Source: CALBZG01 sp964486295 (GTDB lineage: Bacteria > Bacillota > Clostridia > Peptostreptococcales > Anaerovoracaceae). From it: 64,000 nt of DNA. The stretch lies in NCBI GenBank assembly GCA_964486295.1, contig CAZAMF010000003.1:1-64000 (forward strand). The letters are read 5' to 3'. Positions 56,688 to 64,000 of the stretch are shown here, piece after piece. Within the stretch, counting starts at the first letter, position 1; the number at the start of each line of letters is the position of its first letter. Position numbers and translations under genes: made by a program. Below the pieces are notes generated by a model. It saw only the letters and a program-made list of their open reading frames with translations. It ran no database searches and had not been told where the DNA came from.

Positions 56688-57584
56688 TTATTTGGCGCAC
56701 TTCTGGAGTTGTGCTCCGCGTTGCCCTTTGAGGTTGATATAGGAACTGACAAACACCAGGGCAATGCCGATCATGGCGCTGGTGGTAAGGGTTTCTCCAA
56801 GGATCAGGAAAGCAATCAGCGGAGCCAGCCCCGGTTTGATAAAGAACACGATGGAAGCGGTGGCCGCATCGGAATGCTCCATGGCCATGAAATAGAATAG
56901 ATATCCGAAGCCCGTCACGATGATGCCCGCATACAGGATCAATAGGATGTTGTGGTTGCCGATTCCGGAAAGGATCGGCTTGTCAAGAACGATCATGATA
57001 AAGAACATGGCAACCGATCCCAGAAGAAAGCCGATGCTGGTCTGCGGAAGTCCCCCCAAACGTTGCACAGTCTTTCGTCCAAGAGCGCTGTAAAGGCCGA
57101 AAAGCAGAGCTGATAAAGTGGTAAGTCCCGCTCCCTGCAGGCTGTTGCCGGGAGCCATATCCCAAGGCGTCACCATGAAGACAATGCCGACGATGCCTAC
57201 GATCAGGGCGGCAACTTTATTGATTGTAAATTTTTCTTCCGTCAGGAAATGCGCGAAAACAACAGTGAAGACCGGATTAATGCAGAAGATCACTGCCGCT
57301 GTAGCCGCATGGGATCTCTCCACGCCCATCTGGAACAGCACCATGGATAAAGGAATGCAGACCACGCCCAGAAGCAGCATGTACAGATAGTCTTTGCCGC
57401 TGATCACAGTATGATTCTTTTTGATGCGAATGATAGCGAAAGGAAGCAAAAATAGTCCGCCGATAACAAACCGGATGAAGGTCAGCTGGAACGGGTCCAG
57501 GCCGCCGGCCGCGATTTTCAGAGCCACTTCCATGGTGCTGAAGATCACAGCGGATACGATGATAAAGAATACGATTTTTTTCAT
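56688..57584 (-). CDS. EamA/DMT family transporter
   Basis: The 298-residue protein has ten TM helices in two EamA repeats: FFIIVSAVIFSTMEVALKIAAGGLDPFQLTFIRFVIGG at the start and PKTSIGFLLGSVAMF-like second-half segments, with LGRKTVQRLGGLPQTSIGF between. DMT members move amino acids, nucleotide sugars or purines, usually as exporters. The substrate cannot be told. The ATG at 57584 follows GAAAGGACTTTCGATAGAA on the minus strand. It is convergent with hsp20. Confidence 0.85.
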   Translation of the reverse strand: MKKIVFFIIVSAVIFSTMEVALKIAAGGLDPFQLTFIRFVIGGLFLLPFAIIRIKKNHTVISGKDYLYMLLLGVVCIPLSMVLFQMGVERSHAATAAVIFCINPVFTVVFAHFLTEEKFTINKVAALIVGIVGIVFMVTPWDMAPGNSLQGAGLTTLSALLFGLYSALGRKTVQRLGGLPQTSIGFLLGSVAMFFIMIVLDKPILSGIGNHNILLILYAGIIVTGFGYLFYFMAMEHSDAATASIVFFIKPGLAPLIAFLILGETLTTSAMIGIALVFVSSYINLKGQRGAQLQKCAK

Positions 57585-57794
57585 TTCTATCGAAAGTCCT
57601 TTTTAATTGTCTTGGCCGCCGTAACCGTGCTCGTGAGCGATCCCGGCGGCTGCAACACATTATATCACAGCAGCTTTTATGATGCCATCACCACAAGAAA
57701 AAAGAACCCCGGAGAAAGCCAACCGCTGTTTTCATGTGGAATTCAGCGTGTATAAATGTTACAATATGAAAATGACGAAAAGGAGGTGGCAGCT

Positions 57795-58334
57795 GTGGAC
57801 AGCATAATAGCCAAAGAGATTCTGAAACTGATAGCGGTGAACAAGGATGAGATATATGGCATTCTTGAGGGACTTGATCCACGCAACATCGGAAGCGGCG
57901 AGATCCATATCACGGAAGATCTGATCAACAAAGGCCTTTGGGAGTTCGTGAAAGAGAGGGCCGGAGACAAATTGGACGACTATACAGTCAAATTCGACGG
58001 CGGCAGAATATATCTGGAGCTAATCGCAAAAATCGTTGTCAAGGTGAAGATCAATATGATGATCACCGTCAAATCCCTGGATTTTGACGCCAACGGCCAC
58101 AGGCTGACATTTACCTATGAAAAAGCCGGTAATTCTCCGGGAAACACGCTGATACCGAAGGCGCTGGAAAAAGTGGCGGAGAAGAACCCGACGCTGATGA
58201 TGGTGAAGGGCAACGTGGTGGTGATCAACATCGACGGGTTCATGGTGTCCAATGACATTCCGTACTGGCTGACCCTGACTTATCTCAACGCCATTGCAGG
58301 CAAACTGAAGCTGGGATACAGGATTCTGGGCTAA
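57795..58334 (+). CDS. uncharacterised protein
   Basis: GTG 57795 follows AAAGGAGGTGG at good spacing, so it was chosen over the earlier ATG at 57756. The 179-residue product is an alpha/beta protein: KEILKLIAVNKDEIYGIL at the start, the strands RIYLELIAKIVVKVKINMMITVKSLDFDANGHRLTFTYEK, and a C-terminal NDIPYWLTLTYLNAIAGKLKLGYRIL. It resembles the amphipathic long-strand lipid-binding-like DUFs, but the match is weak. It precedes the asparaginase gene by 12 bases and is likely co-transcribed. Confidence 0.6.
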   Translation: MDSIIAKEILKLIAVNKDEIYGILEGLDPRNIGSGEIHITEDLINKGLWEFVKERAGDKLDDYTVKFDGGRIYLELIAKIVVKVKINMMITVKSLDFDANGHRLTFTYEKAGNSPGNTLIPKALEKVAEKNPTLMMVKGNVVVINIDGFMVSNDIPYWLTLTYLNAIAGKLKLGYRILG

Positions 58335-58346
58335 GGGAGAAGGATT

Positions 58347-59345
58347 ATGAAAAAGATTCTGATGATGACCACCGGCGGCACCATTGCTTCCGCTCAGAGC
58401 GCGCTGGGTCTGATCCCCGCGCTGGATGGAGAGGAGCTTTTGTCTTACCTGCCCGATATGTCCAGTTTGTGCGAGCTTGAGACCGAAGAGATTTCCAATA
58501 TCGACAGTACCAACATGACCTGCAGCATCTGGATCAAACTGGTGGAGACTATCCGGGACAATTATGACAAATACGACGGCTTCGTAGTCTGCCACGGTAC
58601 GGATACCCTGGCCTATACGGCGGCGGCCTTGTCCTATATGATACAGAATTCCCAAAAGCCCATCGTGCTTACGGGCTCGCAGAAGCCCATCACGTTTGAT
58701 TCCACCGACGCAAAGGTCAACCTGACGGACAGCATCCTTTACGCGCTGGATGAGGATTCCCACGGTGTGCAGATCGTTTTTAACGGCAAGGTGATCACCG
58801 GCACACGGGGCAAAAAGACCATGTCGGTCAGCTACCAGGCATTCTCTAGCATCAACTTCCCGTTTCTGGCCACCATACAATTCGGTAAGATCATAAGGTA
58901 CATCAACGAGCCGGTTTATGAGAAACCGGTGGAGTTCTACACCGCCATGAACGAAAGGGTATTTTTGCTGAAGCTGACCCCATGCACCACCGACGACATC
59001 ATTGAAGAGATTTTCAAGTTATACGACTGCGTGATCGTCGAAAGCTTCGGCGTGGGCGGACTACCGGACAGGCTGGTGGATACGGTGGCAGACTGCATCA
59101 ATGCCTATCCGAGGGGGAAGAAGATCCTGATCATAACCACCCAGGTGATCCATGAAGGCAGCCACATCTCGATCTATGAGGTCGGAAAAAGCCTGAGGGA
59201 CCGGATGCCGTATCTGGAATCACGGGATATGAATCTGGAGACGATTCTCGCCAAGATCATGTGGATCATGGGACACGGGGATCTCTCTTTTGAAGAAATC
59301 GAGAGACTGTTCTATATGCCTGTGGAGTATGACGTGCTGGGATAA
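58347..59345 (+). CDS. type I L-asparaginase
   Basis: The 332-residue protein has both catalytic threonine motifs: TTGGTIAS (Thr12) and CHGTDTLAYTA (Thr85, Asp86). The C-terminal region carries HEGSHISIYEVGK. It hydrolyses L-asparagine (or glutamine) to aspartate and ammonia in the cytoplasm, since no signal peptide is seen. AGGGAGAAGG precedes ATG 58347. It is 12 bases downstream of the uncharacterised gene and 36 before the flavodoxin gene. Confidence 0.95.
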   Translation: MKKILMMTTGGTIASAQSALGLIPALDGEELLSYLPDMSSLCELETEEISNIDSTNMTCSIWIKLVETIRDNYDKYDGFVVCHGTDTLAYTAAALSYMIQNSQKPIVLTGSQKPITFDSTDAKVNLTDSILYALDEDSHGVQIVFNGKVITGTRGKKTMSVSYQAFSSINFPFLATIQFGKIIRYINEPVYEKPVEFYTAMNERVFLLKLTPCTTDDIIEEIFKLYDCVIVESFGVGGLPDRLVDTVADCINAYPRGKKILIITTQVIHEGSHISIYEVGKSLRDRMPYLESRDMNLETILAKIMWIMGHGDLSFEEIERLFYMPVEYDVLG

Positions 59346-59381
59346 AACAGGGTTTTATATTTATATATTAAGGAGATAGAT

Positions 59382-59933
59382 ATGAGCAAGAATGTTTTAG
59401 TGATTACAGGAAGCCCGAGAAAGGGCGGCAATACCGAACTGATGGCGAATGCGTTTATCAAAGGTGCTGAAGAAGCCGGGCATGGCGTGATCAAATTTGA
59501 AGCCGGCCTCGAAACCATCTTCGGCTGCGATGCCTGCGACACCTGCTGGTCCACCGGACACGCCTGTACCCACGACGACGGATTCAGAAAGCTTGAGCCG
59601 CTTCTGGAGGCCGCCGACGTGATCGTCTTCGCATCGCCCATCTATTTCTACGGGATCCCGGCGCAGCTGAAAGCTCCGCTGGATAAATTGTACGCGTATC
59701 TTTCACCGGCTTGCAAACGGCCGCTGAAGATCAAAGAAATGGTTTTTCTGGTCTGCGGTGAAACCGATATCGTTCGGGAATTCAACGCTGCCATCGATAC
59801 GATGGGCTGTAGTGCACGCTTTATGGAGTGGAAGTTCAATAAGTTGCTGACGGTGACCGAAGTGAGCAAGCCGGGAGATATCCTGAACACCGGGAATCTC
59901 GAAAAAGCCGAAGAAATGGGCAGGTCTCTGTAA
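59382..59933 (+). CDS. flavodoxin-fold NAD(P)H reductase (NADPH-dependent FMN reductase family)
   Basis: The 183-residue protein has the flavin phosphate loop GSPRKGGNTELMANAF and a central CDACDTCWSTGHACTHDDGFRK, typical of the iron-sulfur-flavoprotein-like branch. FASPIYFYGIPAQLKAPLDKLYAYLSPA, with the PIYFYG flavin-contact loop, follows. Four Cys (CDACDTC..C) may bind a cluster or a metal, as in Isf relatives, but the exact spacing differs from classical Isf. AGGAGAT precedes ATG 59382. It is co-transcribed with the lipoprotein esterase 1 base downstream. Confidence 0.85.
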   Translation: MSKNVLVITGSPRKGGNTELMANAFIKGAEEAGHGVIKFEAGLETIFGCDACDTCWSTGHACTHDDGFRKLEPLLEAADVIVFASPIYFYGIPAQLKAPLDKLYAYLSPACKRPLKIKEMVFLVCGETDIVREFNAAIDTMGCSARFMEWKFNKLLTVTEVSKPGDILNTGNLEKAEEMGRSL

Positions 59934-59934
59934 A

Positions 59935-61572
59935 ATGAACCGTCTATCCGTGATCTTGCTGATGCTGGTTATCAGTTTGGCCTTCGCTCTTTCGGGCTGC
60001 GGGACTGTCGGGAATCTGGGAGAAAAAATATCGAGTCCGGAGACTTCCGGATCTGAAACTATTGAAGTGGAAACACCGCTGGGAACTGTGCAAGGAACAG
60101 TCAACGGCGATGTTTTTGTTTTTAAGGGGATTCCTTATGCTAAGCCGCCGACAGGCGAGTTGCGTTTTGCGCCGCCGGTGCCGGCAGAAACTTGGGAGGG
60201 CGTACTGAAATGCCTGGAGTTTTCGTCGGCAGCTCCCCAGAAAGGTGCCGTGGAGGGTTCGAATGGCGAAAGCGAGGATTGCCTGTATCTCAACATCTGG
60301 GCGCCTGGCATTGATAACACAGATGTGAAAGGTGATGCCGGCCACCCGGTCTATGTGTTCTTTCATGGCGGCGCATATTCCAAAGGCGCTGGCAGCAAGG
60401 CCGCCTATGATGGAACGGAGTTCGCAAAGAAGGGGATCATTGTGGTGACGGTGAATTACAGGCTGAACGCCCTGGGATTTCTGGCGCTGGATGAGTTCAT
60501 GGATATTTACGGCACTACCGGCAACTTCGGGACCCTGGACCAGATCCAATCGCTGAAATGGGTCAGGGACAACATCGTCGCTTTTGGAGGAGATCCGGAC
60601 CGGGTGACCATCGGAGGCAATTCGGCGGGGGCCTTTGCTGTTTCGGCGTTGATGATCAGCCCTCTGGCGGAGGGCCTGTTCTCTCAGGCAGTTCTAGAAA
60701 GCGGGTGCATCCTGGGCAGCCCCGTCACCTCCCCGTACAACCGGGGCGATCTGGAGATGTCCGTGGAGATGTCGCGGCGCTATGCGGCATTGTTTAGCGC
60801 GGAGGATTCTTCGGAAGGCCTGGATATCCTACGGAAAATAGATGCGGAAACATTGGCAGACAGAGCCGCTTTCAGCCTGAACTTCATCCGGCCGGCCACC
60901 TACAGCTTCTGGCCGGTATTCGATGGGACGGTGATCCCGAAGGATCCGCTGGCGGCTGTGGAGGAGAGCAGAATCGCGCCTGTCAGACTGTTCGCGGGCT
61001 ATAATACCGATGAAGGTTCCCTGTTCATCGATGAGGATATCACGGAAGAGGACTACAGAACCAGCGCCCGCCTGATGTTTGGCGCTGAGAACGTCGAAAA
61101 GATCCTGAGGAGATTTCCTGTAGAGGAAAGTGCTGCGGCAAGAGATCGTGAACTGGTCACCATGGCCTGCTTCCGGGCCGGCATGAAGCAATATGCCGAC
61201 AAACTTTCGGAAATGGGACAGGACGTTTATTGCTACCATTATGATTATGTGACCCCTGAGTTGCGCGGGACTGGATTGGGAGCCACCCATGCTTCGGAGC
61301 TTCCGCTGTTTTTCGGAAACGCGAAAAAACTGGATCGTGACGGTGATACAGTGTCCCGGGAGATGCACCTTGCCCTGGCGAACTTTATACTCAATGGGGA
61401 TCCGAACATCGGATTTGAGAGGCCTAGCGGGACTTTGTGGCCGAAATACAATGAGGATTCCGAAGCCAACACCATGCTGTTTTCCGAACAATGCGGAGTC
61501 GAAGGCGTTGCGGAGAAGGAGGATCTTAAATTCATCGAAAAGCTGATGTTCAGCGAAGGTATGATGAAGTAA
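59935..61572 (+). CDS. type B carboxylesterase lipoprotein
   Basis: The 545-residue protein has a lipoprotein signal (hydrophobic core LLMLVISLAFALSGC; Cys about residue 22) and a complete type-B carboxylesterase fold: PLGTVQGTVNGDVFVFKGIPYAKPP, EDCLYLNIWAP, GNSAGAFAVSAL (Ser230), NTDEGSL (Glu360) and THASELP (His452), plus FFHGGAYSKGAGS (oxyanion HGG). It is held outside the membrane and cleaves esters of unknown identity. ATG 59935 is placed directly after the flavodoxin stop; no separate ribosome binding site lies between, so coupling is likely. Confidence 0.9.
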   Translation: MNRLSVILLMLVISLAFALSGCGTVGNLGEKISSPETSGSETIEVETPLGTVQGTVNGDVFVFKGIPYAKPPTGELRFAPPVPAETWEGVLKCLEFSSAAPQKGAVEGSNGESEDCLYLNIWAPGIDNTDVKGDAGHPVYVFFHGGAYSKGAGSKAAYDGTEFAKKGIIVVTVNYRLNALGFLALDEFMDIYGTTGNFGTLDQIQSLKWVRDNIVAFGGDPDRVTIGGNSAGAFAVSALMISPLAEGLFSQAVLESGCILGSPVTSPYNRGDLEMSVEMSRRYAALFSAEDSSEGLDILRKIDAETLADRAAFSLNFIRPATYSFWPVFDGTVIPKDPLAAVEESRIAPVRLFAGYNTDEGSLFIDEDITEEDYRTSARLMFGAENVEKILRRFPVEESAAARDRELVTMACFRAGMKQYADKLSEMGQDVYCYHYDYVTPELRGTGLGATHASELPLFFGNAKKLDRDGDTVSREMHLALANFILNGDPNIGFERPSGTLWPKYNEDSEANTMLFSEQCGVEGVAEKEDLKFIEKLMFSEGMMK

Positions 61573-61589
61573 GATGTGCAGATTGGGAA

Positions 61590-61618
61590 TTGCTTTATAT
61601 TCAATAATTTGGTAATAT
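61590..61618 (+). promoter_or_regulatory. candidate promoter of the tup operon
   Basis: TTGCTT (61590-61595), 17 bases, TAATAT (61613-61618), upstream of the riboswitch-like leader and tupA. The match to consensus is moderate. Confidence 0.5.
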
Positions 61619-61660
61619 ATACGAGGTTGAATAAAAACTGAATATTTGACTACACATTTT

Positions 61661-61746
61661 CTGAGTTATCTGGCCCTGAGTGTTGTGTGGGCCTTTTAGC
61701 CGATGGGTTTCCGGAGGAATCCGGCAGCCTCCCGTGTTTGGAAAGG
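61661..61746 (+). promoter_or_regulatory. Moco/Tuco-type riboswitch upstream of tupA
   Basis: The 3' part, GCCTCCCGT (61727-61735) then TTTGGAAAGG (61737-61746), is nearly identical to the conserved end of the molybdenum-cofactor RNA motif seen before moaA in E. coli. Upstream are GGCCC...GGGCC (61672-61692), a GATGGG that can pair with CCTCCC, and CCGGA-GGAA-TCCGG (61711-61724). The final GGAAAGG is the ribosome binding site region for tupA, so ligand binding would be expected to affect translation. Consensus and structure were judged by eye. Confidence 0.8.
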
Positions 61747-61759
61747 AGAAGAAGTAGAA

Positions 61760-62632
61760 ATGAAAACAAAGAAATTATTTGCGTTATTTTTGATCCTGGC
61801 AATGATCCTCTCAATGGCAGCATGTGCCCCGAAGGAAGAGGCACCGGCTGCACCGACAGCTGCAGAAATCCAGGGCAAGATCATTCTGGCCACCACTACA
61901 TCCACAAAGGACAGCGGCCTTCTGGACTATATCCTCAGTGACTTCACTTTTAAAACCGGTTGGGAAGTTGACGTTATTTCCGTCGGCTCCGGGGAAGCCA
62001 TGGCCATGGGAGAAGCCGGCGAAGCCGATGTGCTGCTGGTTCATTCACCGGCTGATGAAATCAAATTTGTCGATGCAGGCAATGCGGATACAGCCGGCAG
62101 AGTACAGGTCATGTATAACGATTTTGTGATCATCGGCAGCGCTGACGATCCTGCGGGGATCAAAACAGCCGCTCCGGCCGACGCAGTTGCTGCATTCAAA
62201 GCCATCAACGATACAAAGTCCGTATTTATTTCAAGATCGGATCAGTCCGGTACCCACAAAAAGGAACTTTCAATCTGGGATAAAGCAGGCATCGTTCCTC
62301 AGGGGGACTGGTATGTTCAAGCTGGAGCCGGCATGGGTGACGTAATCCAGATGGCCAATGAAAAGCTGGCTTACACACTTTCCGACAGAGCGACCTGGTA
62401 TGCCAACGAAGCCAGCACCGATCTGCAAATCGTCTGCGAGAAGGACCCAAGCGGGATCCTCAACAATCAATACTCCTGCATCTGCGTGAATCCTGAAAAG
62501 AATGATCTGATCAACGCGGAAGGCGCAAAGGCTTTCCAGGAATGGATCGTTTCACCGGAAACTCAGGCGCTCATCGGCACTTTCGGTGTTGAAGAGTATG
62601 GAGCTCCGCTGTTCACTCCGAATGCTCAATAA
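61760..62632 (+). CDS. tupA: tungstate ABC transporter substrate-binding lipoprotein TupA
   Basis: ATG 61760 with GGAGAAGAAG upstream gives 290 residues; longer in-frame extensions pass through the riboswitch and are unlikely. A lipoprotein signal ends in SMAACAP (Cys about residue 21). The oxyanion site TTTSTKDSGLLDYIL near residue 43 is the TupA signature. SGEAMAMGEAGEADVLLVHSP and FISRSDQSGTHKKE complete the binding pocket. It captures tungstate at high affinity for the permease encoded downstream. A riboswitch-like leader precedes and a terminator hairpin follows, so tupA may be expressed above tupBC. Confidence 0.95.
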   Translation: MKTKKLFALFLILAMILSMAACAPKEEAPAAPTAAEIQGKIILATTTSTKDSGLLDYILSDFTFKTGWEVDVISVGSGEAMAMGEAGEADVLLVHSPADEIKFVDAGNADTAGRVQVMYNDFVIIGSADDPAGIKTAAPADAVAAFKAINDTKSVFISRSDQSGTHKKELSIWDKAGIVPQGDWYVQAGAGMGDVIQMANEKLAYTLSDRATWYANEASTDLQIVCEKDPSGILNNQYSCICVNPEKNDLINAEGAKAFQEWIVSPETQALIGTFGVEEYGAPLFTPNAQ

Positions 62633-62653
62633 ACAGACTTGAACGAAAACTTT

Positions 62654-62681
62654 AAAAGGCGGGGAGCATCCCCGCCTTTTT
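62654..62681 (+). terminator. hairpin terminator between tupA and tupB
   Basis: AAAAGGCGGGG (62654-62664), AGCAT loop, CCCCGCCTTTTT (62670-62681): a perfect stem with T-run. Partial termination here would raise the TupA to TupBC ratio. Confidence 0.85.
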
Positions 62682-62745
62682 AGGATATACTTGCATTGAA
62701 ACATGAGTTTATAAACAACATTTAGTAACATAAGGTAAACATTCG

Positions 62746-63441
62746 ATGGGTGAGATCGCACAAGGCGGCGCGCAGGCTCTCAGTTTAATATTTTCCGGGG
62801 ATCCGGAGCTTTATGGCATCGTAGGGCTCTCTCTTTTTGTGTCAGGGATTTCTGTGCTGATTTCAACGGTGATCGGGCTTCCGCTGGGTGTGCTTCTAGG
62901 CACCAATCAATTTCGCGGAAAAGGGATCATCATCCGGATCATTTATACATTTATGAGTCTGCCGCCGGTGATCGCGGGTCTTTTTGTTTTTCTGATCCTG
63001 ATGCGGAGGGGCCCGTTCGGTTACCTTCAGCTCAACTACACGCCTACAGCCATGATCATCGCGCAGGTTTGCCTGGTGACACCCATCATCATGGGATTGA
63101 CCTACAATCTGGTGAAGGAAAAAGCCCGTACGGTGCGGAACCTGGCACTAACGCTGGGGGCCAGAGGGCCATCAGTGCTGGTCCTGATGATTTACGAAAT
63201 GCGGGTAGGGCTGACCACGTCACTGGTATCCGGATTCGGCCGCGCTATTTCCGAAGTGGGAGCGGTCATGATAGTCGGCGGGAACATCAAGGGAAAAACC
63301 CGGGTGATGACCACCTACATCACGGAATTGAAGACCATGGGGGACTACAGCCGGGCTATTGCGGTGGGACTGATCCTGCTGACCATCGCGTTTCTGATCA
63401 CGACGATCCTATATAACTTCCAGGAAAGAGAATCAAAGTAA
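62746..63441 (+). CDS. tupB: tungstate ABC transporter permease TupB
   Basis: The 231-residue protein has about five TM helices and the permease-ATPase contact loop EAA-like motif in ARTVRNLALTLGARGPSVL, together with GRAISEVGAVMIVGGNIKGKTRVMTTYI, typical of TupB/ModB permeases. ATG 62746 has only a weak AAGG upstream, so low translation is possible. It overlaps tupC by one base (stop TAA 63439-63441 and ATG 63441). With the TupA lipoprotein and TupC ATPase it forms the tungstate importer. Confidence 0.9.
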   Translation: MGEIAQGGAQALSLIFSGDPELYGIVGLSLFVSGISVLISTVIGLPLGVLLGTNQFRGKGIIIRIIYTFMSLPPVIAGLFVFLILMRRGPFGYLQLNYTPTAMIIAQVCLVTPIIMGLTYNLVKEKARTVRNLALTLGARGPSVLVLMIYEMRVGLTTSLVSGFGRAISEVGAVMIVGGNIKGKTRVMTTYITELKTMGDYSRAIAVGLILLTIAFLITTILYNFQERESK

Positions 63442-64000
63442 TGGAATTATTTTTCAGCGGCCTGACAAGAGAATATGACGGGAAAAAAGTCCTGGATATC
63501 GCAGAGGGCTTCGTTGCCGATGGTTCAAGAACCGCAGTGGTGGGACCGAACGGCTCCGGTAAAAGCACGCTTTTGAATATGATCGCGGGGCTGGACAAGC
63601 CAACAGACGGGCGCGTATTCTATGGTGCAGACCGGCTGGATCTGGACGATGTTTACAGAGATGTGACGTTGGTATTCCAAAAACCGTATCTCATCACGTC
63701 AAGCGTCGAAAAGAATATTGCCTACCCGATGAAATTCCGGGGATACAGCGAAACGGAAACCGAGAAAAGAGTGTCCGAACTATGCAGCGAGTTGGGTCTT
63801 AAGGATTTGAGAAAACGCAAAAGCTGGAAGCTTTCAGGAGGGGAGATCCAAAAAGTTTCACTAGCCCGGGCGTTGAGTTTCCAGCCGAAGCTTCTTCTTC
63901 TGGACGAGCCGACGGCCAATATCGACCCGGCCACCACGGCGGAAATCGAGCGCATGCTATTGAAGATCAACCGCGAGGCCGGCACCACCATTCTTTTTGT
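63441..64000 (+). CDS. tupC: tungstate ABC transporter ATP-binding protein TupC (partial, cut by the window end)
   Basis: The frame starts at ATG 63441, which shares its A with the tupB stop codon, and runs open to the end of the window (186 codons). Walker A GPNGSGKSTLL (about residues 35-45), Q-loop VFQKP, the ABC signature LSGGE and Walker B LLLLDEPTANID are all present, showing an importer ATPase. Only about the last 40-50 residues of a normal length appear to be missing. It drives TupB with ATP. Confidence 0.9.
   Translation, partial: MELFFSGLTREYDGKKVLDIAEGFVADGSRTAVVGPNGSGKSTLLNMIAGLDKPTDGRVFYGADRLDLDDVYRDVTLVFQKPYLITSSVEKNIAYPMKFRGYSETETEKRVSELCSELGLKDLRKRKSWKLSGGEIQKVSLARALSFQPKLLLLDEPTANIDPATTAEIERMLLKINREAGTTILF

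Overview
The window looks like chromosomal DNA of an anaerobic, low-to-moderate GC Bacillota, most likely of class Clostridia. The evidence is purine-rich ribosome binding sites with ATG, GTG and TTG starts, near-consensus TTGACA/TATAAT promoters, S-layer homology domains, a BY-kinase/YveK pair, ferredoxin-like proteins, a biotin synthase variant of the anaerobe type, and tungstate uptake genes (tupABC) behind a molybdenum/tungsten-cofactor type RNA leader. I cannot name a species. No rRNA, tRNA, CRISPR array or insertion sequence was seen.

Layout. 0-11.6 kb is a strip of small accessory genes in which at least six are broken: a GNAT acetyltransferase (nonsense codon), a chloramphenicol acetyltransferase (internal deletion), an OsmC remnant, a flavodoxin (internal deletion), an NAD synthetase (nonsense codon) and a methyltransferase-like membrane protein (frameshift). 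Within it lies an intact, tightly coupled cassette (2.5-6.5 kb) of an NTF2-like protein, a short-chain dehydrogenase, a CrtI-like flavoprotein and a terpene-cyclase-fold-like protein. It is followed by a TetR/Acg-nitroreductase pair. 11.6-19.5 kb holds a CNNM/HlyC membrane protein, a class III CoA-transferase, a MarR-flavodoxin-membrane protein operon and a DUF5050 lipoprotein. 19.6-29.4 kb is dominated by a 2931-residue GT84/glycoamylase/GH94 cyclic beta-glucan synthase-like protein with an adjacent sugar nucleotidyltransferase. Its leader has a consensus promoter followed by a terminator hairpin.

29.4-37.3 kb carries single genes of little-known families, including a GrpB-methyltransferase fusion, DUF4231, DUF3788, GyrI-like and SRPBCC proteins, plus a decayed second copy of the DUF5050 gene. 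37.4-43.4 kb is an arsenic island in two transcription units: ArsR, ArsP-like permease, ferredoxin-DUF2703 and thioredoxin; then ArsR, ACR3, thioredoxin-type ArsC, a MoaD/ThiS-like protein and a universal stress protein. 43.4-48.4 kb has a TspO-like protein, an acetate transporter, a hairpin-rich intergenic stretch with a 43-residue membrane peptide, and an S-layer-anchored SGNH hydrolase.

From about 48 kb the DNA is visibly richer in G+C and the genes look more like core chromosome: a DUF2779 nuclease, galE with a Wzz/BY-kinase pair, bioY-bioB under a BirA-type operator, Nudix, Hsp20, EamA transporter, asparaginase, flavodoxin reductase, carboxylesterase lipoprotein, and the riboswitch-tupA-terminator-tupBC operon, which runs off the right end.

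The best candidates for undescribed biology are the NTF2-SDR-CrtI-toroid cassette, the DUF2779 Cas4-like/DEDD nuclease, the GrpB-methyltransferase fusion, the matching cysteine-rich tails in the arsenic island, and the attenuated leader of the giant glucan synthase. All functions are read from sequence motifs by eye; no database search was run.
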